Shown here: positions 7,311-15,212 of the stretch, piece after piece
How the letters are laid out: each line of letters opens with the position of its first letter
Numbering within the stretch: the stretch's first letter is position 1
Translations under genes and position numbers: made by a program
The notes under the pieces: generated by a model
Database searches by the model: none
The model's input: the letters and a program-made list of their open reading frames with translations, nothing else
What the model was told of the DNA's origin: nothing
From: Strigomonas culicis
Lineage: Eukaryota > Euglenozoa > Kinetoplastea > Trypanosomatida > Trypanosomatidae
Length of the DNA: 44,565 bases
NCBI GenBank assembly: GCA_000482145.1
Contig: AUXH01000086.1
Coordinates: 1 to 44,565 of the forward strand
Direction of reading: 5' to 3'

Positions 7311-8858
7311 CTACTGTTGCGTTTTTGCCTGCGGCTCGTTGGGCTTGCTGCTCTGTGCCGTGGCGTCCACGCTCGCGTTCGTCGGTTGGAGCACGACGCG
7401 CCCACTCCCCGCCATGTCAGGCGTGATGGTCCCGACAGGGGTCAGCTTCTTGAGCTTTTCGAATGCCTCTTTTCGGTTCTTTTCCCGGTTGACTTCTTCC
7501 ATCGCCATCGCGCCGTAAATGTGGTCTTCACTCAGGTCGCCAATGTAGGTGATGTCGCGGCCGAATATTTTACTGCCGGACCAGTTGACGGCCACGTACA
7601 GCTTGCTGCGCAGCGAGCCGAGGATCGTGAGGTACGCGCTCTTCCAGAACCACAGGGCCATCAGACCCTGGAGATCGAAGCCCTTCTTCTTGCCGTCGCC
7701 AAACTGCACAATGGCGCTCTTGTCGCCGATGGTCACCATGCTACCGAGACTCTTGTACTCGAAGGGGGCCGACATGGCACCCGTCTTCGCAATCTTGTTC
7801 AGCTGATCGCCCAGATACTTGCCTTGGCGCGAGGCGACGGCCGCAAGCGTGGGGAGCGGCTTGGCGTTTTCCGCCGCGCAGTCGCCGGCGGCGAACACGT
7901 TGGGGATCGGCGTGCCGTCGCGCAGCACGCGCAGGTGGTCGTCGACGGCGATGCGGCCGCGGTCTGTCTTGTCGCACTTGAGCGCCTTCGTGAAGGTGCA
8001 CGGGCCGACGCCGGTGCTCCACACCACGAGGCCGCAGCGGATGCTGTCGCCCGACTTGGTGAACACCTCCCGCTCACTGACGCCGACAACGGCCGTCTTC
8101 TTCACCTTGATGCCTAGCGCACTCAGCCGGTGCTGACCGTAGTTGCGCAGGACGGAGTCGAACGTACCGAGTACCTCACCGGCCTCGAGCACCGTTACCT
8201 GGCAGTACTGGGTGAGACGCTTGTTGATCTTGTGCATGTCCTGGCGAAGAAACTCGGCCAGGTTGGCGGCAAACTCAATGCCGGTCGGCCCGCCCCCGAC
8301 GACGACCGTGTGCAGCAGCTCCTTGGCTTCCTCCTCCGTGGTCGTGGGCAGGTTCGCTGCCATGATGTTCTGCACAATGCGCTTCCGGATCGCCCGCGCC
8401 TCGTTCACCTCGCGCAGGAAGAAGGCCTGGTCCTCAACGCCGGGGATGTTGAACGTGTTGGGTCGCGCGCCGTGCGCCATGACGAGGTAGTCGTACTCGA
8501 CGTTGTAGCTGCGCACCGGCACCTTGCTGGTCGCGCCCACCACGCCGACTCCGATGCACTGCACCTCCTTCTTGTCAAAGTCTACGTCGTACACCATGCT
8601 GCGGTAGAACTGGTGCGGCGCCTTTGCGAGCGCCGGCTGGATGTTCGTAATGGGCTCGCAGACGGAGCGGAACTCCAGCGTGCCTGTCGTGGTCTGGGGC
8701 AGCAGCGGCGTGAACACCATATGGTTGCGGATGGAGATGACCTCAATATTGAACAGGTCCGGGTTCGTGAAGTGGGCGGCGTACGAGCCTGCCCAGCCAG
8801 TGCCCAGGATCACGACCGTCGGCTTGCCACCCAGACGGAGAAAGGTGGACCTCAGCAT
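7311..8858 (-). CDS. NDH2: Type II (rotenone-insensitive) NADH:ubiquinone oxidoreductase
   Basis: A 515-residue flavoprotein of the alternative NADH dehydrogenase family, which passes electrons from NADH to ubiquinone at the inner mitochondrial membrane without proton pumping. Two dinucleotide-binding Rossmann motifs are visible: GTGWAG at 19-24 for FAD and GGGPTG at 188-193 for NADH. The FAD-closing motif FAAGD is at 322-326, and the quinone-site-type stretch AAVASRQGKYL at 339-349. The C-terminal segment with SLRSKLYVAVNWSG and a following FGRDITYIGD is the usual membrane-anchoring end. The first ten residues, basic with Ser/Thr, could serve as a presequence. No EF-hand insertion is seen. 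A polypyrimidine tract (8911-8924) and AG at 8907-8908 precede the ATG. It acts on the quinone whose synthesis involves the COQ5 protein encoded in the same unit. Confidence 0.95.
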   Translation of the reverse strand: MLRSTFLRLGGKPTVVILGTGWAGSYAAHFTNPDLFNIEVISIRNHMVFTPLLPQTTTGTLEFRSVCEPITNIQPALAKAPHQFYRSMVYDVDFDKKEVQCIGVGVVGATSKVPVRSYNVEYDYLVMAHGARPNTFNIPGVEDQAFFLREVNEARAIRKRIVQNIMAANLPTTTEEEAKELLHTVVVGGGPTGIEFAANLAEFLRQDMHKINKRLTQYCQVTVLEAGEVLGTFDSVLRNYGQHRLSALGIKVKKTAVVGVSEREVFTKSGDSIRCGLVVWSTGVGPCTFTKALKCDKTDRGRIAVDDHLRVLRDGTPIPNVFAAGDCAAENAKPLPTLAAVASRQGKYLGDQLNKIAKTGAMSAPFEYKSLGSMVTIGDKSAIVQFGDGKKKGFDLQGLMALWFWKSAYLTILGSLRSKLYVAVNWSGSKIFGRDITYIGDLSEDHIYGAMAMEEVNREKNRKEAFEKLKKLTPVGTITPDMAGSGRVVLQPTNASVDATAQSSKPNEPQAKTQQ

Positions 8859-9635
8859 ACTGTTCGCAGATAAACAAAGATAGTAGTAGTAGTAGAAGTG
8901 GTGGCGCTACAGAGAGAAAGGGAGCACCAATTTGTCAGTGTAATAAGGGGGATAGATTAGTGTATGTTTTGCTTTACACTGCGTGAGAAGAAAAGAAAGA
9001 AAGAAAGAAAGAGAGAGCAGAAAACAGAGTATACGTATATATGTGTATGTATGTGTGTACATACGCGCGCGCGCGAACATGTGCATATATAGAGACAAGA
9101 ACCATTCGCATGCTTGTTAGAGTGGGGGTATAGGTTTGTATATATTTATAAATATATATATTAGTATTTACCAGATTGGATGCGCATTACGGTTGCTGCC
9201 ATTACCTTGTTAATACACTTGCTGTGCCTCTCAACCATTTAATTCGTAGAACGTTATTATAGTTTTCAATTAGTTATGACGGTGAGACTTTTTTTTGTCT
9301 TCTTGTTTTTTTCTTTTGTTGCCGTTTTTTTTTTCAAATTGATTCAATATTACGATCATAAGAGACGGCACACACAAAAAAAAATGTACATATAAGTATA
9401 AGGGTTTTACTAGAATCAACTTGCTAGGAAAACAGACATCCATTTGCCTACGTTAATACGTTCGTTGGTTTGTATGAATATTTTTTAATTCGTTCATTTA
9501 AGTATTCTTTTTTGTTGTTCTTATATGTCATTTAACATGAATATAATCTTCCTTTTTTTTTTGTCTGGCGCTTCGCTATCGCATCTCATGCACTAACAGT
9601 TTGAATTTCGGCTTTGTTCGGACAACGTAGCGCAT
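8859..9635. other. AT-rich intergenic region between PRS and NDH2
   Basis: It holds the NDH2 splice signals on the left and the predicted PRS 3' UTR on the right. Visible repeats are (TAG)n at about 8881-8896, GAAA repeats at about 8993-9015, mixed TATG/GTAT and (CG)n repeats at about 9035-9075, and T-runs at about 9290-9340. No gene or RNA was recognised. Confidence 0.6.
8907..8924 (-). promoter_or_regulatory. Predicted SL trans-splice acceptor for NDH2
   Basis: A pure pyrimidine tract at 8911-8924 runs into TGT-AG at 8907-8908. A (TAC)n tract at about 8881-8896 lies between the acceptor and the ATG, in the predicted 5' UTR. Confidence 0.55.
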
Positions 9636-10703
9636 TTACTCGATTTGATTGATATTATCCTCCACATCCTCATCGTCCTCGACAAGGTTCTCGACCGGCT
9701 GAAGGTCTTCCTCGCGCTTCTCCACTCCGACCCGCTCGAGGCTCTCCTCGCTGTGCAGACGATAGATGGCCTCCGCCAGCAGCTTTGCGACGGAGATGAC
9801 CTTGATCTTGGCGCACTGCTTGGTAGAGATGTCCTGCGGGATACTGTCGGTGACGACGATCTCCTCCAGCGCGGCGCACTTGGTCAGTCGGTCGCACGCG
9901 GGGTCGGTGAAGATGCCGTGCGTCGCCCACGCGTGCACCTCCTTCGCGCCGTAGTCCTTCAACACCTCGGCCGCCTTGCACAGCGTGCCGGCTGTGTCGA
10001 TCATGTCGTCCACGATGACGCAGGTGCACCCCTCCACCTCGCCGACCAGCTGCATGGACTCGATCTGGTTGGCGACCACGCGGCGCTTGAGAATGGTAAC
10101 AATGCGGCTCGCGCCGATGCGGTCGCCGACGCGGCGCGCGCGCGTGACGGCGCCCGCGTCGGGGGCGACGACGACGAGGTTGGACGGGTCGAAGTTCTTC
10201 GTCTTGGCGAACTCGGCGAACTCCGAGGTGGGGTTCAGGTCCGACACCGGGCAGCCGTGGAAGAAGCCCTGGATCTGACCGCAGTGGAGGTCCATCGTGA
10301 GGACGCCGTTGACGCCCACTTCCGTGATCATTCGGGCCACGGCGGACGCGCTGATGGGCACGCGCCCCGCGTGCTTGCGGTCCTGCCGCGCGTAGCCGTA
10401 GTGGGGCACCACCGCAATGACGCGACGAGCAGACGACAGCTTCAGCGTGTGGATAATGAGCACCAGCTCCATGACCGCCTGGTTCACATTGCTCTTGCCG
10501 TTGCCGCAGGTCGGCTGAATGACAAAGACGTCATCGCCACGGACAGACTCTAAAATTTTCACGTTAATCTCACCGTTGGCGAAGGAGCCGACGTTGGACG
10601 CGGTGATGGGGATATTAAGATAGCGGCACACGTCCGCCGCAAGTTTGGGGTTGGCATTGCCGTTAACTACACGCAGAGCTCCATTGCGCCGAGTATTGTC
10701 CAT
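9636..10703 (-). CDS. PRS: Ribose-phosphate pyrophosphokinase (PRPP synthetase)
   Basis: A 355-residue class I PRPP synthetase, which transfers pyrophosphate from ATP to ribose 5-phosphate to supply PRPP for purine salvage and pyrimidine synthesis. Seen: the ATP-binding stretch YGYARQDRK at 102-110, the Mg/ATP segment DLHCGQIQGFF at 138-148, the ribose-phosphate region VVAPDAGAVTRAR at 178-190, and the PRPP-binding loop VIVDDMIDTAGT at 229-240. The catalytic core ends around residue 320 and is followed by about 35 mostly acidic residues (EREED/EDDEDVED-like) not usual in the family. It carries no obvious glycosomal C-terminal SKL-type signal; the protein ends NQIE. A polypyrimidine tract (10749-10776) and AG (10744-10745) lie upstream. 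Trypanosomatids usually carry several PRS genes, so the isoform is not assigned. Confidence 0.94.
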   Translation of the reverse strand: MDNTRRNGALRVVNGNANPKLAADVCRYLNIPITASNVGSFANGEINVKILESVRGDDVFVIQPTCGNGKSNVNQAVMELVLIIHTLKLSSARRVIAVVPHYGYARQDRKHAGRVPISASAVARMITEVGVNGVLTMDLHCGQIQGFFHGCPVSDLNPTSEFAEFAKTKNFDPSNLVVVAPDAGAVTRARRVGDRIGASRIVTILKRRVVANQIESMQLVGEVEGCTCVIVDDMIDTAGTLCKAAEVLKDYGAKEVHAWATHGIFTDPACDRLTKCAALEEIVVTDSIPQDISTKQCAKIKVISVAKLLAEAIYRLHSEESLERVGVEKREEDLQPVENLVEDDEDVEDNINQIE

Positions 10704-10743
10704 TTCACGTTTGATTCCTTACAGAAGTTTGTGTAACAATCGA

Positions 10744-10776
10744 CTTGTGGGAGAAAAAGAGAAGAAGAAGAAGAGA
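10744..10776 (-). promoter_or_regulatory. Predicted SL trans-splice acceptor for PRS
   Basis: A 28-base pyrimidine tract (10749-10776) is directly followed by CCACA-AG at 10744-10745. Confidence 0.6.
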
Positions 10777-10910
10777 TAAAAAAACAATTATAAGCGTGTC
10801 TGTCCAATAGGAAAACGATGGACGAGCAACACTGATAGAGCATAAGCAATACTAAAGGGTAGGGCAGTAAACTGATCCACCATCTTGTAACACGATGCGT
10901 CATGCAACAG

Positions 10911-12518
10911 TTAGTCCTTCGCGTGCAGCAGGGCTCCGTACATTTCGTCGAGCAGCTTCTGCTGGTACGTCGCAGCCGTTGTGTTGACCTCATACGGACA
11001 CGCGTTGACAGCCTCGCAGGCCCCGGTCGTGGCGAAGTAGCGTTCGTGCTTCGTCACGGTGGTACTGAAGGTCTTCTTCATTTGGTCCAACTGGGAAGGC
11101 CCCAAGTTGGTGAAGTGCATCTTGCGGTCAATCCGCCCAGGACGCAGCAGCGCCTCCGGTGAAGGAATGCGCGACGCATCGTTCGTCGTGACAATGAGCA
11201 GCCGCCCCTGTGTGCTCGTGATGCCGTCGAGCGCATTCAGCAGGCCGCTCATGGACACCGCCGCACGGCTGCTGCCGCCCACCTCCGTGGAGCTCACTTC
11301 CTCGCCCAGGTCGTGACCGACTTCTCGGCTGCTGCTCGTGTTTCGCTTCACCGCATTTTCAACATCTTCGATGAGCAAGATACTCTTGCTCGGCAGCTGG
11401 CTGACGCAGCGCAGCAAGGTGTCATCGTCGATCCAAGAGCTTTGGAGGGAGAGCACATACACCGGCACCTGCAGCTCCCCTGCCAGTGCGACGGTAAGGC
11501 TGCTCTTACCCGTGCCCGGCGGGCCCTCGAAGAGGTAGCCACGCCGCCACGGGATGCCAAGCTCGGCGTACACGTCCCGGAGCGCGAAGAAGCACCGTGC
11601 CTCTTCGACCAGCTGCATGACGTCCGGTGCAAGGTACAGCGTGTCCAGCGAACGACGCGGTTTCTCCGTCAAAAGGCGCCAATCCCCATAGCGAGGGTAA
11701 TAGATCCGGACGCGGTTCTGGACGTGTGCCTCCCACGAGGAGCGCACCTCGGTCAAAAAGCGATCGAGAAGGGTGCGATTCCGTGTCAAGAAGGAGAGCG
11801 TCAACACATCGTTTTCGCGATCAATGTGCGTCGCGGCGAAGTGCTTTTTCGAAGAGTCAAATTCTCTCCGCACCCACATCCACACCCCATCGTAGGCGAA
11901 GAAGTGTGCGCCGTAGCCTGGCACCAGCGCCGCGCGTTGCTCGCCGTCGCTCACCGCCGCATCCTTACCATCCTCCACCATCTGTTCATCCTGCAGCGTC
12001 ATGGGTCTCAACGTCACATTACGCGCGCGCTTCCCTCGCGGCTGCCGCGCCATCCAGTCCACAATCATAGCAAACTCTTCCTGTGAGGAACGAACCTCCA
12101 GTGTTGTCATGAACAGGCCTCGGCACTTCTCCATGACGGTGTACTGCTGCGAGCGGAGCAGCTCCCACAGCGCCGACAAGATAAAGATGAGCAGTGCAAG
12201 ACCAACCGCGTCTTGTGTGAGGAAGTGAAAGCGCGATGGTTTCGGAGGACCATCCGGCCCTACATCATCGGTTGAGGTCTCTTTTCGATTTCTACCGATC
12301 CGGCGTCTTCCTTTTGGCGGCTCCCCTCTCTGCGCGCCGCTGGACGACAGCTTGTCGCTCTTCTCGCTGAGCGATGTGCGACCGTATAGCAGCGCGGTTA
12401 GCCCGGCTGGAGATGTGAAGAGATCCGATAGACTTGCAGACGCGCGCCGCGCAAACGTAGGAGCAGCAGTTGCGACGTGGTGCGCAGCTGATGTCCTCCT
12501 TAGAAAACGGAAGAGCAT
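10911..12518 (-). CDS. BCS1: BCS1-like mitochondrial AAA ATPase
   Basis: A 535-residue AAA protein of the BCS1 family, which in other eukaryotes inserts the Rieske iron-sulfur protein into complex III of the inner mitochondrial membrane. Order of parts: a basic Ser/Ala/Arg-rich N-terminus (mitochondrial targeting), a predicted membrane helix at about 103-122, a BCS1-specific region at about 130-290, Walker A GPPGTGKS at 332-339, Walker B LLIEDVE at 381-387, sensor-type LIVTTND at 441-447, and RPGRID at 459-464 preceded by the typical LLNALDG. The segment between Walker B and LLNALDG carries a Ser/Glu-rich insertion (about 392-420). I start at the ATG 12518; the open frame extends upstream only to a TTG. 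The family is secure. The exact client is inferred, as trypanosomatids can have more than one BCS1-like protein. Confidence 0.92.
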   Translation of the reverse strand: MLFRFLRRTSAAHHVATAAPTFARRASASLSDLFTSPAGLTALLYGRTSLSEKSDKLSSSGAQRGEPPKGRRRIGRNRKETSTDDVGPDGPPKPSRFHFLTQDAVGLALLIFILSALWELLRSQQYTVMEKCRGLFMTTLEVRSSQEEFAMIVDWMARQPRGKRARNVTLRPMTLQDEQMVEDGKDAAVSDGEQRAALVPGYGAHFFAYDGVWMWVRREFDSSKKHFAATHIDRENDVLTLSFLTRNRTLLDRFLTEVRSSWEAHVQNRVRIYYPRYGDWRLLTEKPRRSLDTLYLAPDVMQLVEEARCFFALRDVYAELGIPWRRGYLFEGPPGTGKSSLTVALAGELQVPVYVLSLQSSWIDDDTLLRCVSQLPSKSILLIEDVENAVKRNTSSSREVGHDLGEEVSSTEVGGSSRAAVSMSGLLNALDGITSTQGRLLIVTTNDASRIPSPEALLRPGRIDRKMHFTNLGPSQLDQMKKTFSTTVTKHERYFATTGACEAVNACPYEVNTTAATYQQKLLDEMYGALLHAKD

Positions 12519-12520
12519 CT

Positions 12521-12526
12521 TCACAT
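12521..12526 (-). promoter_or_regulatory. Start-stop uORF (ATG-TGA) two bases before the BCS1 ATG
   Basis: The predicted 5' UTR contains ATGTGA at 12526-12521, a one-codon uORF ending two bases before the main ATG. Start-stop elements can stall initiating/terminating ribosomes in other eukaryotes; function here is unknown. Confidence 0.4.
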
Positions 12527-12560
12527 AGTGTGTCAAAGTGTGCCTGTGTGTATGTGTGTG

Positions 12561-12619
12561 CTGAGTACAGTTTGCAAAAGAAATCGTAGACAGGAGAGAG
12601 AGAGAGAGAGAGGGAAAGA
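12561..12619 (-). promoter_or_regulatory. Predicted SL trans-splice acceptor for BCS1, using a (CT)n microsatellite
   Basis: A 28-base minus-strand pyrimidine tract, mostly (CT)n (12592-12619), is followed by the first AG at 12561-12562. This supports ATG 12518 as the first major start. Confidence 0.55.
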
Positions 12620-12726
12620 TGTCAGTATCTAATGACTCAGCGACACATCGTGTTTGCGTCGTACATAAATGGGGTTGGATGAATTGCTTTAGTTCTTTTT
12701 TCTTTTCGCTTGTTTACTTACTCCAC

Positions 12727-13908
12727 TTACACTTCGACGACTGCATACTTTTCGACCAGCTGCGCATACGGCTCCTTCTCTTTACGCTGCCTCACGTGCC
12801 CCACGATCCAGGCCTTGCAGCCGTCGATCTCTTCAATCCTTTTGCAGAACGCAACGGCCACGGCCTCCGATTCGAGCGCCACCAACAGCCCACCGCTCGT
12901 CTCGGCCGAGTATCCCGACAGCAACTTGTACTTGTCGTTCATCAGTTTGGATGCCTTCACCGCCGTCTTGAACATGGGCAGCCGTTCGAGCACAAACGTC
13001 AACTCTCTTGGTGTTTGTGCGTCAGCCGATTGCGCCGCAGCAAAGTTGCTCGCGTGCCCTAAAATGCCAAATCCAGTGACATCGGTCGCCCCGTGTGCCT
13101 TCATCTCGAGCATGAGCTGTGCTCCCGTGCGGTTGAGGCGGCGCATGCAGTCGGTCGCGTCGTGATAGAGCTTTTCAATTTCCTCCCGCGTGATGTGCGG
13201 CTGCACCTGCTCCTCGAAGATGGGCGAGGGGCGGTGCAGCCACTGCTGGAGGTTCACGGCAAGCTGGCAGCCGAGCGGCTTGGTGAGGACGAGCACGTCC
13301 CCTTCGCGCACGAGCCCCGCCGGTGGGACCATCTCCGCGGCGGACACCACCCGCATGGCGACCCCCCCGATCAGCGGCCACGGGTTCATCACGGTCTGTC
13401 CACCTGTCACGTGGGTGCCCGCCAGCTTGGCGCGCTCCGCGAAGCCACGCATCATTTCGCGCGACGTCACCTCGCGCTCTCGCTCGTCCATGTCCGTGCT
13501 GGCCGCGAGCAGCATGAGGAGCGTGTCGCACTCCGGTATGCCCACGCTGTACAGATCCGAGAGCACGTTCGCGCAGCCGATCTGCCCCTGCAGGAACGGG
13601 TCCTCCACACTGGGGAAGAAGTAGTCGGTGGTCGATACTAAAAAAAGGTCCTCGTGCTGCTCGTTCTTGTGGTGGAGCGGCACAATGCTGCAATCCATGC
13701 CCACATCCTTTTGGCCCGGAACGGTGGAGACGGCCTGCAGGAGAGCCAGCAGCTTGGGCTGCGGCAGCTTACAGCTGCAGCCCTTTAGCCTGGTGTAGTC
13801 CGTCAACACGAACTCTGCCGGCAGGCCTAATGCGGTCGGGTCAAAACGCGCCCGCTTGTCCGCTCCGTTGCGCGCCTGAGGAGGAGGGGAGGCGCTGCGC
13901 TTCGGCAT
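12727..13908 (-). CDS. SELD: Selenide, water dikinase (selenophosphate synthetase), Cys form
   Basis: A 393-residue selenophosphate synthetase (SelD/SPS2 family), which makes selenophosphate from selenide and ATP for selenocysteyl-tRNA synthesis. The active-site loop is GCSCK at 43-47: Cys44 sits where many SPS2 enzymes carry Sec and SPS1 paralogues carry another residue, and Lys47 is the conserved lysine. Its codon is TGC, so no UGA recoding is needed. The downstream signature STTDYFFPSVEDP (92-104), with GQIGCANVLSDLYSVG after it, is the metal/ATP-binding part of the AIRS-like fold. I start at ATG 13908; the frame upstream begins with GTG. A PSTK gene in the same unit (34730-36049) completes two steps of the same pathway. 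A polypyrimidine-rich stretch at about 14000-14042 and AG at 13972-13973 are the likely splice signals. Confidence 0.95.
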   Translation of the reverse strand: MPKRSASPPPQARNGADKRARFDPTALGLPAEFVLTDYTRLKGCSCKLPQPKLLALLQAVSTVPGQKDVGMDCSIVPLHHKNEQHEDLFLVSTTDYFFPSVEDPFLQGQIGCANVLSDLYSVGIPECDTLLMLLAASTDMDEREREVTSREMMRGFAERAKLAGTHVTGGQTVMNPWPLIGGVAMRVVSAAEMVPPAGLVREGDVLVLTKPLGCQLAVNLQQWLHRPSPIFEEQVQPHITREEIEKLYHDATDCMRRLNRTGAQLMLEMKAHGATDVTGFGILGHASNFAAAQSADAQTPRELTFVLERLPMFKTAVKASKLMNDKYKLLSGYSAETSGGLLVALESEAVAVAFCKRIEEIDGCKAWIVGHVRQRKEKEPYAQLVEKYAVVEV

Positions 13909-13971
13909 CACACTCACTTCCTTTTAGAGTTGTACTTGGTGTGGATGTAGCTTATCGATGGGTCGTACAGG

Positions 13972-14042
13972 CTGGTAAGGGTAGGGTGTTTGGTTCCCCA
14001 AAAGGAGGCAGAGGAGGCGACACGAGATGCGAGAAGAGAAGG
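13972..14042 (-). promoter_or_regulatory. Predicted SL trans-splice acceptor for SelD
   Basis: An interrupted pyrimidine-rich tract is followed by CC-AG at 13972-13973, the first AG downstream. Confidence 0.4.
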
Positions 14043-14154
14043 TGGTCATACCAATGAACGTGCCGTCATCCGAATGCGAAAAGGACGAAAGCTTCCACTG
14101 TTCTGGTGATTGGTTAGTGAACATTTTTTTCTTTCTTCTTCTCCGCTCTTTCAG

Positions 14155-14181
14155 CAACAACAACAACAACAACAACAACAA
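14155..14181. repeat. (CAA)n microsatellite
   Basis: About eight CAA units in the SF1-SelD gap; on the transcribed strand it reads (TTG)n in the predicted SF1 3' UTR. Confidence 0.85.
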
Positions 14182-14197
14182 AAAAAACACCCAACCA

Positions 14198-15004
14198 TCA
14201 CAAGCCAGCCAAAAAGTCATCCACCTCTTGGTTGACATCTTCCACCGGCTCCTCACGCGCGCGCTTTTCCCCGGGCTTGGCGTCATTCGCCTTCTTCGCG
14301 CCCCACGTGCGGGGGTCATAGCGGCCCTCCACCTGCGCAATCCGCCGGCGGTTCTTCTCCCGCAAGGCCTCCGCCTCCGGGTCGTCGGAGAGCATCCACT
14401 CCAGCCGCTCCACCGCCGCTTGCAGGTCCTCCTCGTTTGCCGCCGTGATGCGGATGTGCGGGTCCTCCATGGCCGCGGCCATGGCCGCCGGACTGGTGTC
14501 CTTCATCGTGTTGGTGATGCCACGGCCGGCGAGCACAATCTTGCACCTGGTGTCCTTTTCAAGCTGCTGATGTACCGACCCGCGGGCACCCAGGATGGCG
14601 CCCCATGCGCCCGCATCCATGTGCTCCTGTGTGAAGTACACCTTTCGTAGAATGTCCTTTTTGTTCGCGTCGCTGCGCTCCACGTAGGTGCGCAGCAGCC
14701 GACCCAGTTCGTCGATGATGCCCGCCCGCTTGTCCCAGATGACGTTTTCGGGCGTGTTGGTGCGGTTGCCCTTTCCATCGTACTCCGGTTGAAGCGGGAT
14801 GTTGGTAAAGTAATCCGCACACGCGTTTGTCGCGATCAGGCGCTGCAGATCGAACGCCAGCACGCGCAGCAGGAAGGCACGTAGAAACTGGCCCTGCTCA
14901 CACACCAGCGCCTCCGATGGAATGTAAGAAGGAAAGTTGATGTTCGTGTAGCGGTTCGTGCTCCACCTCGATGTAGGCTTCGCGCTCGTGTTCTCCTCGG
15001 CCAT
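14198..15004 (-). CDS. SF1: SF1/BBP-like branch-point-binding splicing factor (KH-QUA2)
   Basis: A 268-residue nuclear RNA-binding protein related to splicing factor 1 / branch-point-binding protein, which recognises the intron branch point and, in trypanosomatids, acts with U2AF subunits in trans-splicing. Seen: a TSRW at 11-14 in a basic/Ser context, resembling the U2AF-ligand motif near the SF1 N-terminus; the SF1 helix-hairpin region at about 20-85, ending in YDGKGNRTNTPE, the SF1-type sequence before the KH domain; and a KH domain at about 118-205 with the GxxG-type loop in LGARGSVHQQLEKDTRCKI. A charged C-terminal segment follows. No CCHC zinc knuckle (present in yeast and human SF1) and no Pro-rich tail are seen. 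I start at ATG 15004 (MAEEN), since the upstream extension begins at GTG. Splice acceptor AG at 15052-15053. Confidence 0.9.
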   Translation of the reverse strand: MAEENTSAKPTSRWSTNRYTNINFPSYIPSEALVCEQGQFLRAFLLRVLAFDLQRLIATNACADYFTNIPLQPEYDGKGNRTNTPENVIWDKRAGIIDELGRLLRTYVERSDANKKDILRKVYFTQEHMDAGAWGAILGARGSVHQQLEKDTRCKIVLAGRGITNTMKDTSPAAMAAAMEDPHIRITAANEEDLQAAVERLEWMLSDDPEAEALREKNRRRIAQVEGRYDPRTWGAKKANDAKPGEKRAREEPVEDVNQEVDDFLAGL

Positions 15005-15051
15005 GTTGCGTGCCACAGACAGTTAAATATCTATAGTACTCTTTTGTAATT

Positions 15052-15087
15052 CTTGCAGAAGAATGACCAGGAAGAAGAAGGAAAAGA
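15052..15087 (-). promoter_or_regulatory. Predicted SL trans-splice acceptor for SF1
   Basis: A pyrimidine tract (15069-15087) is followed by CTGCA-AG at 15052-15053. Confidence 0.5.
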
Positions 15088-15212
15088 TAAGGTAGAGGGG
15101 AAACCAATTGGACACTAGCTGAACCACCAATACAAACGACGACACAAAACCCAAACCCAATGTAAGAAACGTTTTAACACGTACTTATTTTTCCCTCCTG
15201 TTGGATCCATTT

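Noticed and set aside
7245..8117. 290-codon plus-strand frame
   Set aside because: Antisense shadow of NDH2; no domain; not consistent with the one-strand gene organisation.
9645..10553. 302-codon plus-strand frame
   Set aside because: Antisense shadow of PRS with biased Leu/Val/Asp/Arg composition and no recognised domain.
12537..12620. Strand-switch or promoter region suggested by repeats
   Set aside because: All credible genes on both sides read on the minus strand, so no strand switch exists within the window.
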